Shown here: one piece after another, positions 24,690 to 37,745 of the stretch
Layout: each line of letters opens with the position of its first letter
Position numbering within the stretch: position 1 is the stretch's first letter
Origin: Paralichthys olivaceus
Lineage: Eukaryota; Chordata; Actinopteri; Pleuronectiformes; Paralichthyidae
Assembly (NCBI RefSeq): GCF_024713975.1
Contig: NC_091112.1
Coordinates: 12,411,001 to 12,475,000 of the forward strand
Direction of reading: 5' to 3'
DNA length: 64,000 bases
The notes under the pieces: generated by a model
The model's input: the letters and a program-made list of their open reading frames with translations, nothing else
Databases searched by the model: none
What the model was told of the DNA's origin: nothing
Position numbers and translations under genes: made by a program

Positions 24690-25690
24690 GCGGGCGTTAC
24701 CAATCAGATGGGATCTTAATTGGCCGCATTTGACCTGGGCTGCGCAAATTACTCTAATGAAATGGGGGCTTGCTGTGGCCCGCAGACACACACAGACATC
24801 ACGTTTTAAAAAGGAAGATAAGGATAGATTAGAAGTTATTGCAATACTGCTCGGAGAAATGTCTACTTTAGCGTGCATGGGCCCTGAAGTCCAGATGCGT
24901 CATTGGAGCTAATCCAACAAGAAACACTGCAAAAATAGCCAAAGTTTGATGAAATACTGAGACACACGTTTTAAAACAAAGGATGTTTGGGGTCGTGGAT
25001 GATAGATGGAAAGTCATTACAATAAAATTCGAAGAAATGTCTGACATTTAGCTTGCATTGGCCGTAAAGTCCAGATGCGTAACTGGAGCTATAATTCCAC
25101 AATAAACGCTGCAAGAACAACAACACAATTAAGATGAACTACTGAGAGACACACACTTGTTTATTAAAAACGGAGGTCTGGGGTCTTGGATGATAGACTG
25201 AAAATGATTGTAATAAAGTTTGTAGAAATGTCTGGAATTAAACGTGTCATAGCCGGATGCTTAATTGGAACTAATCTAACGGTAAACACTGCAAGAATAA
25301 GACGTTAGATGACACTTATCACGTTTTTAAATATTAGAGTTTGGGGGTCGTGGATGATGACAGATCAGAAGTTGTTGCAATTGTTTTGAGACATGTCTTT
25401 AGCGTGCATTGGCCCTTAAGTATAAATTCGTAATTACATAAATCCAGATATCTAATTGGTGCTAATCTAGCGCCGAGAAACACTGCAGAAATAGGATAGT
25501 TTAATGGAATAATGCGACACATGTCACCCTTTTGAAGGAGGGCACAATGGTGGGGATAGATCAGAAGTTATTGCAGTAATATGGGAACACATATCAGGCA
25601 TTTAGCGGGGCCTATAAGGACCAAATGCGTAATTGGAGCCAATTTCACAAGCAACACTGAAATACTGTCCCATTTGAAACTTAAACTAGA
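24690..25690. repeat. Diverged tandem repeat, period about 180 bp, five to six copies
   Basis: The unit contains, in order: TCGTGGATGATAGAT, AGAAGTTATTGCAATA, AGAAATGTCT, TTTAGCGTGCATTGGCC, CCAGATGCGTAATTGGAGC, TAATC, ACACTGCAAGAATA, then GAGACACA and ACGTTTTTAAA. The landmark ATGCGT(A)ATTGG occurs at about 24,895, 25,075, 25,257, 25,447 and 25,625, spacings of 180, 182, about 190 and about 178. A more diverged copy lies near 24,710 (gatcttaattgg), 184 bp before the first. Copies have clearly drifted but keep the TAATT/GCTAATC homeodomain-like core. It begins about 0.5 kb after the evx1 poly(A) signal. I do not recognise it as a known satellite or transposon. Confidence 0.75.
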
Positions 25691-26621
25691 TGAGTTACTA
25701 TGTTCCAGCATGTAAACGGAAGAATAATTTACACAACACCTTCAGTTACCTCTTCAAAATGGAAAAGATGGGAAAGACATCAGACATGTCCACAAAATCG
25801 GTAGATTTTCATCATCCTTAAACTCTATCTCAGGTAAAAGATTCATCCTAATCACAGTGTCACAAACACACACACACACACACCAGATGAGCCCCCCTCC
25901 CTCCATCCCTCCCTGCAGTACAAGGGTTTGATTGATGGCCTTATTAACTGGAGTTCTTGTAAGTGTGACCGAGCTGATTAAAATGCATATGTTTGGAATA
26001 ATACACCGTTTAAGCCGCGCGGGTCGGGGCGAAAGCACAAGGCAGATTTATGTAAACTATCAGGCGGTGTCTTTAAGCCTGGTAGGGACACAGGTCACGC
26101 AGAAAAATAGCTTTTGGTTCGTGCGTAATAAAAACTGTGCCATAATATAAAGATGAACGGATCGAACGGGGGTAGATGAATATTCAAAAGGCGCACGCAT
26201 GTCTCAAATATCTGGCCTCATGGCGGATTATTTTCTAACAGGCTCGTTTGGTTGCACAGTAGTTGTACATGATCGTCCTCTAAACCCGCGTCACTCTGCT
26301 AGAATGACACATTCAAGTGAGGCAAATTACAGCCACATTTAACCAGCATGGATCTCTATCTCCCTTCATGCAGCTCAATCCTCAGAGGCCTAATCCAGCA
26401 ACAACATGCCATTTAATCGCATGAAGATTGCGTATGGCTGCGCCTCAAAATATGATGGGCTCATAGATTGCGCACATAACAGCAATTACGTCAGGCTTAT
26501 AAAATCTTATTAGTGCGAATTGGCTCGGCGTTCTCCAGCTCCCACAACTGGCACAAAGCATTTTGATATGGGGCGGTGCAGTGCAGCTGTCCAGCGACAG
26601 CAAATTCAAGGAAGAAGAAAA

Positions 26622-26658
<37 letters not shown>

Positions 26659-28570
26659 AGCAAATGGATGTGTGGCTGCTGCTGTTTAAATTGGATTACA
26701 TCCTAATTTACAGGCCCTCGTCGTAACGCAGGGGGGCTGGCGGAGGCGTGGACGGACCAATCACACAGTAATGATGATGAATGGGAAATTAATGCGCATA
26801 CAAGAAAAGACAATTTAAGCCTTCATCTGTTTAAATAGGCTTCCAATATCATTTGGAAACGGAGGTCACGTTAAATCAATCGGGGGACGCGTGAAAGTCG
26901 TTTTCGGTTGCGTCTTTATCAACATTATTTACGGTGCACCAGAGACAGCCAGGCTATAAGCAGCAGCAAAATGGACCGGCTGCTGCGTGCGTATGTGACT
27001 AACAAGAGCAACAAAAACAGAGCAGGATGGATTCAGTACAAAGAGATGGGCGACTCTCATTATAAAGCATGTTCAAAGCAAGAGGAGAATATGATTCACA
27101 CAGTTTCTGCACACATTCATTCAGAAATTGTCACCATAGACTTGAAATCAATACAATTAAAGCAAATAAACCCACAATGTTTGTTTTTTGTGTACTATGT
27201 GTAAGGATATTCATGCACCATTCCTGTTGGATTGGTTTGTGGTGAAGGGATTCGACAACTTCATATACTTTGACACAATATTTACACAAATACAGTGGCT
27301 ACACAGCAGGTTTAAACCAAAGTTCATGTTCAGACATTGTGAGTTACGCAAAACTACTCACATGTGGATGTCCACATGCGTAAGGAGGCTCGAGGCCTGC
27401 AGGGCAACATATTAGTTTATAGGCCTCCAACCAAAAGCATTAAAACAGTCATTTTGGAGACCAGGTGGGGGATTAACTCAAACGACTTTCACCTCAATTC
27501 AATACATCAATGTAAACTGGGCAGTCAAAGACAAAGAACATGTAATGAACAACAGATTGCGTGCTTACATTGGTTGATGTTGGACTGATCACTGGCGGAT
27601 GCCACCTGAAATGTTTGAAACCGAGCGCAGCCACTCGTTGCGCTTTAAAGGTAGACTCCCGCTCAGATTGGGAACTACCACACAGGAGGGTCAATGGAAG
27701 ATAAAATAATAAATATCTGCATTGATCCAAGCTCAAACAGTATATAGACATTGTACATGAATATAAATAGTGAAGTAAAGCTAAAACAATGGATTTGATG
27801 CAGTGACACACCAATATAAGAACACAAAACAATTATATATCTGCCTCAATCTCCCCTCCTCGTTAATATGGTTTGATCCTGCAGCTTTTAAGCAGGTGTG
27901 TGTACCTGCTTCGAAACTTTTGCCCCCTCAGTTTGTTGCAGGTATACATGTAGTGTGTGGGGTTTATGGTCACCATCTTTAACATCATACAGTTAAATTG
28001 TTTAGAAATAAAAGTGAAATGTTTCTACCAATGATCAATATAAAGCCAACATATTATATTGTGGAATTTTAACTGTCTTCTTCTTCTTGGATCTTAGTAA
28101 TCCCTGAGGAACATAGGCTAAGACATGCAGCCATATGTGACTGTATCAATGTTTTTGCTACATCAGGAAGTTCAATCACAGATATCAGTATGAGTTGCTG
28201 CTGTTGACAAAGGTTCTGAAATGACAGTGTGGTGTATTAATGATCCTCTGGAATGTTATAAATGGTACTTTGAAAATCAGTATGATGGCCTAGATCACCA
28301 TTATTGCACTTACAAGAGAAGAAAAATTGTTTTCTCTCCTGTTTATTTTTGTTTCGTTGCGTGGTCACACATTATTTTGCACTGTTCAAGAGGCCTACAC
28401 TGAAGTTACTTTCTTTCACATCAGTAGTCTTCATTTTTGTCTAGATTGATGCAGTTAGATGCAGATCTTTAACCAGATTATATTTTACTGGAACTGATTC
28501 AGGGGGTACAAGAACTTTAAAAAAAAACATTAATTTTAATTTCTGAGTGTCATTTCATTTCCCCTGTGCT
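25691..28570. other. Intergenic sequence distal to evx1 with enhancer-like segments
   Basis: No coding frame of note. It contains a short CA repeat (25,865-25,882), a GA repeat (26,625-26,656), and a unique segment at about 25,930-26,500 plus 26,700-26,960. That segment is rich in TAAT/ATTA cores and words such as tttaatcgcatg and cttataaaatcttatta, the kind of composition seen in developmental enhancers. This is composition only; conservation is not tested. Confidence 0.4.
26625..26656. repeat. (GA)n microsatellite
   Basis: Sixteen GA units, pure. Confidence 0.95.
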
Positions 28571-28573
28571 CTG

Positions 28574-28680
28574 AGTGATGCACTTTATCAGAATCAGAAT
28601 CAGAATCCTTTATTGTCAATGTTCAACATTGTCACCAACATTAAAACAGTGAAAATTGTTTTAGATTGTTGTCGGTTAAT
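28574..28680 (+). mobile_element. Fish retrotransposon-tail-like fragment (ATCAGAATCAG... TTTATTG)
   Basis: Repeats of AATCAG followed by CCTTTATTGTCAATG match the type of sequence found at the ends of very common teleost retroposon fragments. A related fragment is at 62,805. The exact family is not determined. Confidence 0.45.
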
Positions 28681-29874
28681 TCGTCCCAAGAAAACCCATA
28701 GAACAAGATTTCTCATGCATGAATACAGTCAATTATCCCTTTCTGAGGCAGATGTATCGGGTACACATGGTTTTATGGCTTTGTGCAGACAAGTTAAGCA
28801 GATCGTGGATGTATCATATATGGTTTGATCATCTTTTGTTTGTACTCAAAATAAGGGTTTAAGGTGTGGACAGGACTGGTTACAGTGTCGCCTCATATGA
28901 AACAGCTGTTGTAGTGATAAGTGGTGATGCAGAATCTCCACGAAAACATTTGTATCTTGGTGCTGATAGCTCCGGTTCTGGGACGTAGATCTGTCAGGCT
29001 TTTGTCTAGGTGTTGACAAAGTTGTAAAAATTCAAATCGTGCTCCTCATCATGTGTCACAGCACCTCTGTATATGTGGGTTAATCCTAATGCAAATGATG
29101 GCTCATGTTTGTGTGTTGTGTTGCTGCAAGTGTTTTCAGACTTTTCAGGTATTTTGTGTTCATTTAGATTTTATTTTCCACAAATTGATTCCACAAATAG
29201 ATCAGGCCCTGATCTGTGTGCAGACCCAGTCTTTAGATGTCACTGTGTGCAGGCCCAGTCTCAAGATGTCACTGTGTGCATGCTCTTGTGATTAATAATA
29301 CTAAAATCCCCAGTTGGTATGAGTGTATCGTGCTAATTTCTATCACCAGTTTTGGTACTGAAACTAGAAAGGAACATACTAAATATGGGACATGTACAAA
29401 TTGTTGTAGAGAACACTTTTGGGAGTAATTTGCACCTCTATCAAACATCAGATAATTATCTTATGATCTTCTCACTGGACTTTGTGATGGCTCAGTGACC
29501 AAAGGGAGAGAGCATGGAGAAGCAGAAAATATCCTCATGTTCTGCCATCATGAGATCATTGCATGCCGCACTTAGCTCTGTTATGAACTGCAGTTGACAA
29601 TGCTGCTTACAGCTCATATTCCCTGCACTACACTGCATCCTTTCATTACTGCTACCGATGCTCACATCCATGCCGGATCAACTCCTGTCTCCTTTATCAG
29701 CCCTGCACTGATAGAAATCTGTTCACTGCAGGTCAATGCAGCATGAGTTTCAGTTCACAAGACAGCAAGTGTGAAAGACTATAGATAGTGTAGGTGTGAA
29801 AGGACGTGTGTGATTGTGTTCATGCTTTTCGAGACCATGAGCAGGAGAGAAATCTGTCAGTGTCATAACTTTAA

Positions 29875-30010
29875 ATCCTGTTTCAGAAATAAACTCTGGA
29901 AAATGTCCAGAAAATTGGTTCTCGACGTTATCAGGACCATTTCTTTAACTTATGAAGAACTCATTAGGAGATTGTTCAGGTCAGAAGCGTTCACAAAACA
30001 AATCTCTGGA
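29875..30010 (+). mobile_element. Dispersed repeat fragment (copy A)
   Basis: The segment with tcagaaataaactctgg, aaaatgtccagaaaattgg and ggagattgttcaggtcaga is also present, diverged and in opposite orientation, at about 57,180-57,310. Two diverged copies in one window indicate an interspersed repeat. No coding part is preserved and the class is unknown. Confidence 0.5.
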
Positions 30011-32724
30011 GCAAAAAGCTAATGGCAGATTGTTCAGAGCATGCAGGAGCCAGGATATGGTGTAAAAATTCTGCTGCAGAAATCACTTATCACCTCCTCC
30101 AGCCTCATCCTCGTCTGCATCTTCCATGTGTGTGGCACCTCTTTTTCATCCTGAGATGTTTGTTTTCTTTTTGTTAATCAGTTTTGCATTTGTGTAGAAT
30201 AACATCAACATGCTCATGATGAAATCTCTTCAATTAGGGGGCAGGCAAAACTTTGGAGAATGTCTACAGAGCAGCTTATGTTGGACTTTATAGAAACCGT
30301 AGAAATCATACACATTCAATACACTGGTTAGTGCTTTTAAAGGGAAAATTGCTTAGTTTGGAAATGCAGAGGAGGCTTTATACATCTGCTCCTCTTTACT
30401 ATTGTCCCTTGAAAGTATAAGCAAGTAATGGCCCCATAATAGTCTGTCATTTTGATGGTACTGGTAACAACTGAGCCACTAAGGTCTTCCAAAAGTCTTA
30501 TACAGCACCGTGATGATGATGAGCTTATTTTCATTCGCCCGTTCAGCTGTTTTCGTCATGAGATCCTTTTTATTTCACCGAACTGCTCACAGAGCACACC
30601 ACATCGGGGTGCGATATTGTTTCAAATTATTTAATAAGCACTTTGTTTTACGATGGCGTTATTTTACGAGACTCTTGGCAGCCAATGGCTTTGCAGATCA
30701 GTCCAATTCTATCCACACCTCGTTTTTATTTTACTGCACGTCGGTTGCTTTACTGCTAGGCAAACGGTGGTGGCAGAAGGCGACAGGAAAAGTTGTGTCC
30801 TTTTCTTTCCCAGAGAATCAAACAGGATCCAGAGCAGAGTGTATAGAAACAGCCTGTTCCCACAGTCTCACTGGATCGGCATCAGTCGAAATGCGGCTTG
30901 TTGTCTTTTACAGTGGGAGTGGGCTGCAAATGAAGCTCGTTTGACACATGCTACCGTGATTAGAGCACAAGTGTGACGGAAATATGAGATCTGTGTGGGC
31001 CACTGGTGATGTGGCTGCATAGAAGGTGCGTGTGCTTGTATATGCTTGCCTTTTGGTGTGTGTGAGTCTGTGATGGAGCATCTCATTGCAGTAGTGATGT
31101 ATCCTCATTATGTCTCCATCCCATGACCGTCACACCCGGCCCACTGGTCCTCTCCTGTGGGACCAGGGTGTTTGGGCTTCCCCTTGTATCCGCTCCACCA
31201 TCCCCCAACCTGCAGCAGTGAATCTCAAGTGCTGAGTCGTCCTGCTGACCACTGACTGCTGCCGACCAATGGCACGTGGTTTGGTGATGCTTACTGAACA
31301 TGAAAAGGCAATATTTCCACCATGGGTCAAGTGTAGTGAATCCCCATTTAAAATGTGTGTTGGCCCACAATGGTTAAACACATGACAGAAAGAGTTCACA
31401 GTTCAATGTCATTTCCTTTTTCTACAGTTTTTTTTTTTATCTTGCTTTTAGAGATAGATAGATATTAAACGTCTTATAAGGCAAAAGGGTAATATATATA
31501 TTGACTGTTCACTAAACCACTAATTTTAAAGCTAGCAAATGTGGACCAGTAGCTCTGCAAAAGGTTGGGTTTCCTTTCATTGAAATTGTGTTTACTGTGT
31601 TCTGCAGGAGCATCACTCTGTGTTTGTTAAAATACAATTTTCAGGCATTTTGACAGTAAACATGAAATTGGGTGAGAAAAATGCCTCCAGGTGAGTTAGC
31701 ATTCATTTAAAGATTCTTGAGGGTGGCATTATTTTTCCCTAGCCTCCAAAAACCAAAACACTAAAGTGCAAGGACTAAGGATTAATAAGTGTATTTATCA
31801 GCCATAACACGATCTGCAAATAAAATGCTCCTTATTTATATGGGTCAATTATTCATGCAGTAACATTTTTCCTGGGATCGGTCAGTTTTGGTCTCAGTTA
31901 TAGTATAATCCATCAATGCATATTTGAGACCCCGTCTATAAAATGTTTACTCAAGCTTACAGCTACGGACGCTTTCACTTTAGTTGGTGAAAAACTGATG
32001 GTTACCAGAGATGAGAGGCCTGTTTGTTCCATCTCTGAGTGAAATCAAGGACCCATTGTTTTAAATAATGTGAATCTGCCTTGACTATCACTGTAAACTC
32101 CATTGTGCAAGAACAGAAAGCTTGAAGTGTAGCAACAGCAACTCAGGCACTAAACAAATGTTCTATTCCCAATGGAGCATCTCGTACTAAAGAGTTGCAT
32201 TTTGATACATGTGCCTATAGCTTGCAGGATCACGAGTATCAGTGTGTATGACTGTGTGGGTCCTGAGGCAAGATACATTTGGGAGGTAAGGTTACACCAT
32301 GGGAAAGGTTGCAGGGGAGATAGTGGTACCAGATAGTGAGGGTATATCAGAAGGGGAGCTAAGAGCCTGTGCTTAGTGCTTTTAATGGATGATCTGAAAG
32401 AACAGTCAAACTGTTTGGCTGGGTGCAGACCTCCACCAGACTATAAAACTCTGCTTATTGAAGTGGTGTGTGTGTGTGTGTGTGTCTTTCCATCAAGTGA
32501 GAAAAAGAGACAACATCTGTGGGAGTAAAGCATCCATTTGAAGTTGAGGGCTGAGGTTGCAGGATTCGGGTTGCAATGATAATCATAATTTGTTAATAAA
32601 TGCATGATTATTATTCTTAATGATGTATTATGATCATATTGGGTCTCACTTTGGTCTCATGTTAATATAAAGTTACAGTATCTTCTTTGAAAACAGCAGC
32701 CAGAGAGATTCATTTCCTCTGAGG

Positions 32725-32970
32725 GACTTTAAAGGATAGTTCCACATAATTTAAACTTTATCTTAATGCATTATTTACCCTTAAAGGGTCATTGGTCGCT
32801 ACAATTACTTCCTGACCATAGTGACTCTGGAGACACTGCTTCCTAATGCAGTCACCAGATTACTGACGGATAAAACCAATATATTTTTAAGCTCTTAGTC
32901 TGACCAGGAAAACATCTACATTTCCCATGTCATTCTCTAAGGAGCCGGTGTTTGTGATGTGTTTTTTGTT
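32725..32970 (+). mobile_element. Possible transposon remnant
   Basis: The phrase aaaggatagttccacata... followed by references such as catctacatttcccatgtc resembles frequently repeated fish interspersed sequence. No terminal repeats or coding frame can be identified, so the call is tentative. Confidence 0.25.
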
Positions 32971-33676
32971 TCTGCCAGAAGCCACAGTGGTTTGCTGGTA
33001 ATCAAAGAAGAGTTGCTGCTTCAGCATATTGAAACAGTAGAAAACAGGATGGGGAAAAATAGTACAGAAAGCAAGGACGAAGATGAGCTCACTACCATGG
33101 ATGGAGACCTTGGTTTTGTTCCTAATCAATTAAATTTTATGCCGTCTGTGTGTGCAAGCTGACCACTGTTGCTTAAAGTCTGTAAACGGACCACAATCAC
33201 ATTTGTGTGCATTTCTCTCACCAACCTGTTAGTGAATAGACGTAGATGAATGGCATGCTGGTTTTAATAAGACAGACAGACTGACGCTGACAGATAGGTC
33301 CGTGGCGTCTTCAGGTTGTGACTCACCGACCAGGAACCCAGATTTAAGGGGGTGGAGGGCGTAACGAGGGAGTCCTGTTTTGGTCAGAGGGGGGGGCATT
33401 GAGTAATCCTTATTTTAACAGATCCATGTTGGTGATGTTTGTGCTGAAATGGGACGGAAAGAAGGAAGAGAAGTGGGAGCGGGTTTGGGCTGTGGAGATC
33501 AAGAGGAAAATGGAGGTGCGGCAGGCAGGCGGGGAGGGAGGATGGGGTTTATGGTGATGCTCTGTTTGTGACGGCTGTCTGCTGGATGAAAACAAGGCCT
33601 CTTTAACTCCTCGTGGGTTAATGGAACTTTTATGAGTTTGTCCTGCAATCATGTAACCCCTGGCGTCTCTTTTCCT

Positions 33677-33800
33677 CTGTTTCCCTCTCTCTCTCTCTGT
33701 CCTTCTCTCTTGCTCTCTTTTTTTCCTCCTATCGCAGGGCAGATCAGAGGTGAGCCGCTCCTGTGATTTTTTGTAAACACTGCTCTCTCTCTCTCTCCGT
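33677..33800. repeat. CT-rich polypyrimidine sequence
   Basis: Two clusters of TCTCTC repeats separated by about 60 bases of mixed sequence. Low complexity, with no coding value. Confidence 0.8.
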
Positions 33801-36049
33801 CTTCCTCTCTCTACCCTGGGTTTATGAGGACAGAGCCAGTTAGAAGGAGGTCGAAGACGGCGGCGGCTGAGTCACTGGTTTGCCTTAGTTTACATTAGGT
33901 AAAGACTTGTTTATGTAGTGGTTAGTGTCATCAGGTGGAGGACATGACTTAATGGATGTGGCGTTAGTTTGGGAAGGGGCTCTTCTAAAGGTCTTTTGCC
34001 CCTTCTGGTGTGGGGAAATAATTGGCCCCACCATCTAGAGGGTGCTTCATTAAAAAAGTCTTTATAATGTTGGAGCTCTTTTGTTTTATTGCAACAACCA
34101 CATTTGCCAACCCCAGACACCGAGACTTCTTTGACGATTCTTGCTCAAAACCCCAAGGCCGAGAAACTTTCCTGCCACTCGCGCAGAAGTGGTTTGATGT
34201 CCGACAACACAAGGTGCATGACAGAGGGGGGAGGCGGGGGTAGGTGTTTGTGGATTGATGGAGATTGGCGCAGAAAGGCGAGACCAGAGTCCGACGAGGT
34301 CTCCCATCATAAAGCACGGCTGAGGGATGACCGACCACGAGCCTGGACGCAACTTTTAATGTCCCGCCATGACTCACTCTGACTGTCAGTAATGAGTTTT
34401 ATTCACTTCCATCATTTGAGTGTCGATTGCGATCATGGGGCTATCTGAGAGGCATGATTGACTGGATGGAGTTGGAGGTGTGGGGTGGGAGAGCGGAATA
34501 AAAAGAGGACAGGGATGCTGATAAGGACCTTTGGCATTGGTGGTAAAGAAGCAGCAAGCAGATTATAACAAAGTTTAGGGCGAGAAAATACACCAATGCA
34601 GTGTTTCAGGCCTCTTCTTACAAGCCAAAAAACTAATCCTTAAAATAAAGTGTCCCCCATGTCCATATAAGGCCCTTTCCCAAACAACTATTTTCTATTT
34701 CACCTCTATCTTAGTGTTTTCATCCCCTTCGAGTCCCCCCTTGTCGCTTGTGTCTTCACCGCACAAGCCTCCACTCGACCACACCACCGTCAGGGTACAG
34801 CAGCTCCCTGAGCGCACGGTCAAAGACAGGCAGTTTAAAGATGATAATCAATATTGATCTGGGTTATAGAGTGAGTGTGGGGCGATGGTAGGGCAGGGGG
34901 AGGGTCCTCACTCCGTCTGGATGAGGATGGGATCAATGAGCTTTAGAGGATCAAGGATGGATGGTTCCCTGTGTGTAGGCTCTGTAAAAAAAAAAAAAAA
35001 GTGACAATCCCACAGATTGTACAACCACACAGGCTCCACATCTCAGGCCATCATCTCTCTATTTCTGTCCTTTTCTTGAGAAGATGCAACGGCCTTATTT
35101 GTCATCCACTCCAGCGTATCGATTAAGTGGAAATAAGGAGGTAATGTGCCGGTCAGTCGCATTAGGAAGACATGACACATACACACACACACCTTCTTGT
35201 TTTTTACAGAGAAGGAACAATAAATTAAAAGGGTGCACGCAAGCTCCGTAGACTCCTGCCTTACTATATCCTAATGGGATGTTACTGAAAAATAAACTAG
35301 CAGGAGGTGCAAAGGTTTCATGGAATAGCTGAGCACGGCTGTCTGACTTGGCTTGAAAGTAAAGATCCATCCAACCGCTCCTGCTTTCCCCCTGACAGTA
35401 ACACAGCTTTTTCTGTTCTAATAAAACTTGTCCTCGCTATATTTACCTGCTTAGCACAGTCCAGTGCTCTGGGGCCACTGTGACCTGCCTGCCTGCCTGC
35501 GTGCATGTGCGTGTGCATGTTGGAGAAATAATGGTGACTTAGCACCTGGACACGTCAACAATATGTAGATTCAGCGATGTTGATACAGCATCTGAACTGG
35601 CAGTGAATGCAAATTTATTTGTGGTACAGTGAGCGAAGGGAGATGGTCCACTGTGTGTGTGCGTGAGAGGCACAAGAGAGAGAAGGATGAAGATTCAACT
35701 GTGTGGGTGAGAGTGTTGGATTAGGGGCGACAGCCAAGACCGAGGAATCCCATCATTCCACGTCCAGTGAGCGCTCCATTCAGCAACTGACACGGCCCTC
35801 TGGGGTGGGGCAAGAGAGAGAAGGGGGGGGGGCTGTCAGGGGGTCTTATGACCTGATGGATGTGGTGCTACGAGATGCAGGGAACACCCTGAATATTGCC
35901 TTTCACACACAACGTCATCCAAGAACAGAGGTAGTCTCCCTGACATCACTGCAGCAGGACGTGCAGGTCTAATTTTCACTGTATCTTTTTGCTGTGCTCC
36001 AATTGCACTTCATGTTCCAGAATACAACTGTACAACAAATGCATTTATG

Positions 36050-36051
36050 AG

Positions 36052-36119
<68 letters not shown>
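36050..36119. repeat. (AC)n microsatellite
   Basis: About 33 AC units. It generates a long artefactual Cys-Val open frame on the minus strand. Confidence 0.95.
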
Positions 36120-36121
<2 letters not shown>

Positions 36122-36433
36122 ATCCCATATGCTAGAGTCAAACAGCCCTCCGGTACCATCATCGGACTGCAAAGCCCCAAAGTTGCAGCATCTTTTATTA
36201 GAATGGCATAATAACTATCCATCAACTCAGCCAGCCAACCGTATCGCTCCCTCCTGACGCTCACAGCCAATCGGTTGCCTCGATGTTTGAGAGCTAATTT
36301 GTCACAGTCAGCAGCGTCCCTCCCATTTCTTCCTCTCCCTGAAGTGAGTGTTATTGTCATCCCAATGTCTCCAAGGATGGTTTTATCATTTCTGCTTAGT
36401 ACAGCAGTGGGACACGTAGGAGACAAACGTATA

Positions 36434-36439
<6 letters not shown>

Positions 36440-36471
<32 letters not shown>
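36440..36471. repeat. (CA)n microsatellite
   Basis: About 16 CA units followed by a short ctctcgca repeat. Confidence 0.95.
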
Positions 36472-36477
<6 letters not shown>

Positions 36478-36571
36478 ACTCTCTCGCACTCTCGCACTCT
36501 CGCAGGGATCTTTCCACCCACATCTCTGCCAGTTTATCAGAATTTGATTTTGCATCTCTTCTCTTTCTGTA

Positions 36572-36574
<3 letters not shown>

Positions 36575-36619
<45 letters not shown>
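36575..36619. repeat. (TG)n microsatellite
   Basis: About 22 TG units. It is complementary in sense to the two AC runs lying 100-500 bp to its left. Confidence 0.95.
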
Positions 36620-36621
<2 letters not shown>

Positions 36622-37439
36622 ACTCTGCTCTAAACTAACCAATTATGGGTGTTTATGTAGCTTTAATGCGTGTACGCGTCAGGAGAGAAACATTGCACTG
36701 CTCACCACCTAATCAATGAGGCCCTGCATGCTACACCACCCCTCGCTTTTCTCCTCACACTTGTCCTCCATCGCATCGCTCCTTCCTTCTCAGGCCTCTT
36801 TATTTGCACTCTCCCCCCCTTCCTTTTCTGTTCAATTAGCAAGAGACAAGCAAGAGGTATCGAGTCAATTGGCCATGAAGAGGGCTTTAAACGGAGCAAA
36901 ATGAGGCCATTACAGCATCAGGAAAGACACTGTAAAGTCTAAGAGACTAGAGTTCGGTTTGTTCAGAGTGCCTTCAAACATTTTTGATAAATTCAGACCT
37001 AAAACTGAAGGTTAAATGCTGTTAATATCGTGTAAGGGAGATTTGAACATATGGATTAACTGCTACCTGTAATCTAATTTAATTCAATTTCATAGTTAAG
37101 TACCAGTTACTGAATAAACAGGTAAAAACATCAATAGTTTTACTTCTCTTTGCAGACAATACAGTAATTGCTGATGAAGAACAAACTATTAAAGTCTGCC
37201 AACATCCACAAATGTTTTATCCAACATGTTTGAATCATTATGCTATACTGTACTTCTGCTATTATTTACATTTATTCATGGTTGGCTGCGAGCTCAGTTT
37301 TTAGTGGTCTAGTCATCCATGGTCTCATACAAAAACTGCTTCAATGCAGTGCAATATACTGATTGTAAATGGGGGAGGATTGGGATCAGTACTCTGTCTG
37401 CAAATTTTCTGGATCTATATCAGGAGAGAAAATCTATAT

Positions 37440-37745
37440 CATCTATATCACTTATCCTTTGAGGGTCACAAGGGGCTGGAGCCAATTCCAGCTGACATTG
37501 GGCGAGAGGCAGGGTACACACTGGACAGGTCAGCGGCCTGTCATAGGGCCAACACACAGAACCAAGCAAACATTCACACTCACATCTACAGTCAATTTCA
37601 AATCTCCAATTAACCTTTATCCAAGCTCTTTCAGGGGAAGCCAGAGTGAAGCGACAGGGTCAGAGGGAGAACATGCAAACTCCAGAAAGACCCCAGCTGA
37701 CCCGGGATTTGAACCAGGAACTGTCTTTCTGTGAGGCAGCAATGC
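37440..37745 (+). mobile_element. Widespread teleost interspersed repeat, degraded
   Basis: The segment carries the well-known fish repeat phrases: tatcctttgagggtcac, ggggctggagccaattcc, agctgacattgggcgag, ggacaggtcagcggcctgtc, cattcacactcacatct, agaacatgcaaactcc and gatttgaaccaggaactg. It has point differences and an internal deletion relative to the usual form. The two open frames crossing it (37,344-37,734) are by-products. I am confident that it is a dispersed repeat, less so of its class. Confidence 0.8.

Larger units (their letters stand above)
28681..37430. other. Gene-free evx1-hibadh interval, proximal part
   Basis: No credible exon. It contains microsatellites (32,465-32,484 GT; 36,050-36,119 AC; 36,440-36,471 CA; 36,575-36,619 TG), polypyrimidine sequence (33,677-33,800), and the repeat fragments listed separately. 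The longest open frames (for example 36,010-36,471) are driven by the dinucleotide repeats. The rest appears to be unique sequence with no recognisable function. Confidence 0.5.

Noticed and set aside
36010..36471. 153-codon minus-strand open frame
   Set aside because: Its ends are Cys-Val repeats from the AC/TG microsatellites and the middle matches no family. Not a gene.
37344..37734. Two open frames of 89 and 121 codons
   Set aside because: They lie on the degraded teleost interspersed repeat.
37680..37745. tRNA-like phrase gatttgaaccaggaac
   Set aside because: It is part of the dispersed repeat and no cloverleaf can be built around it.
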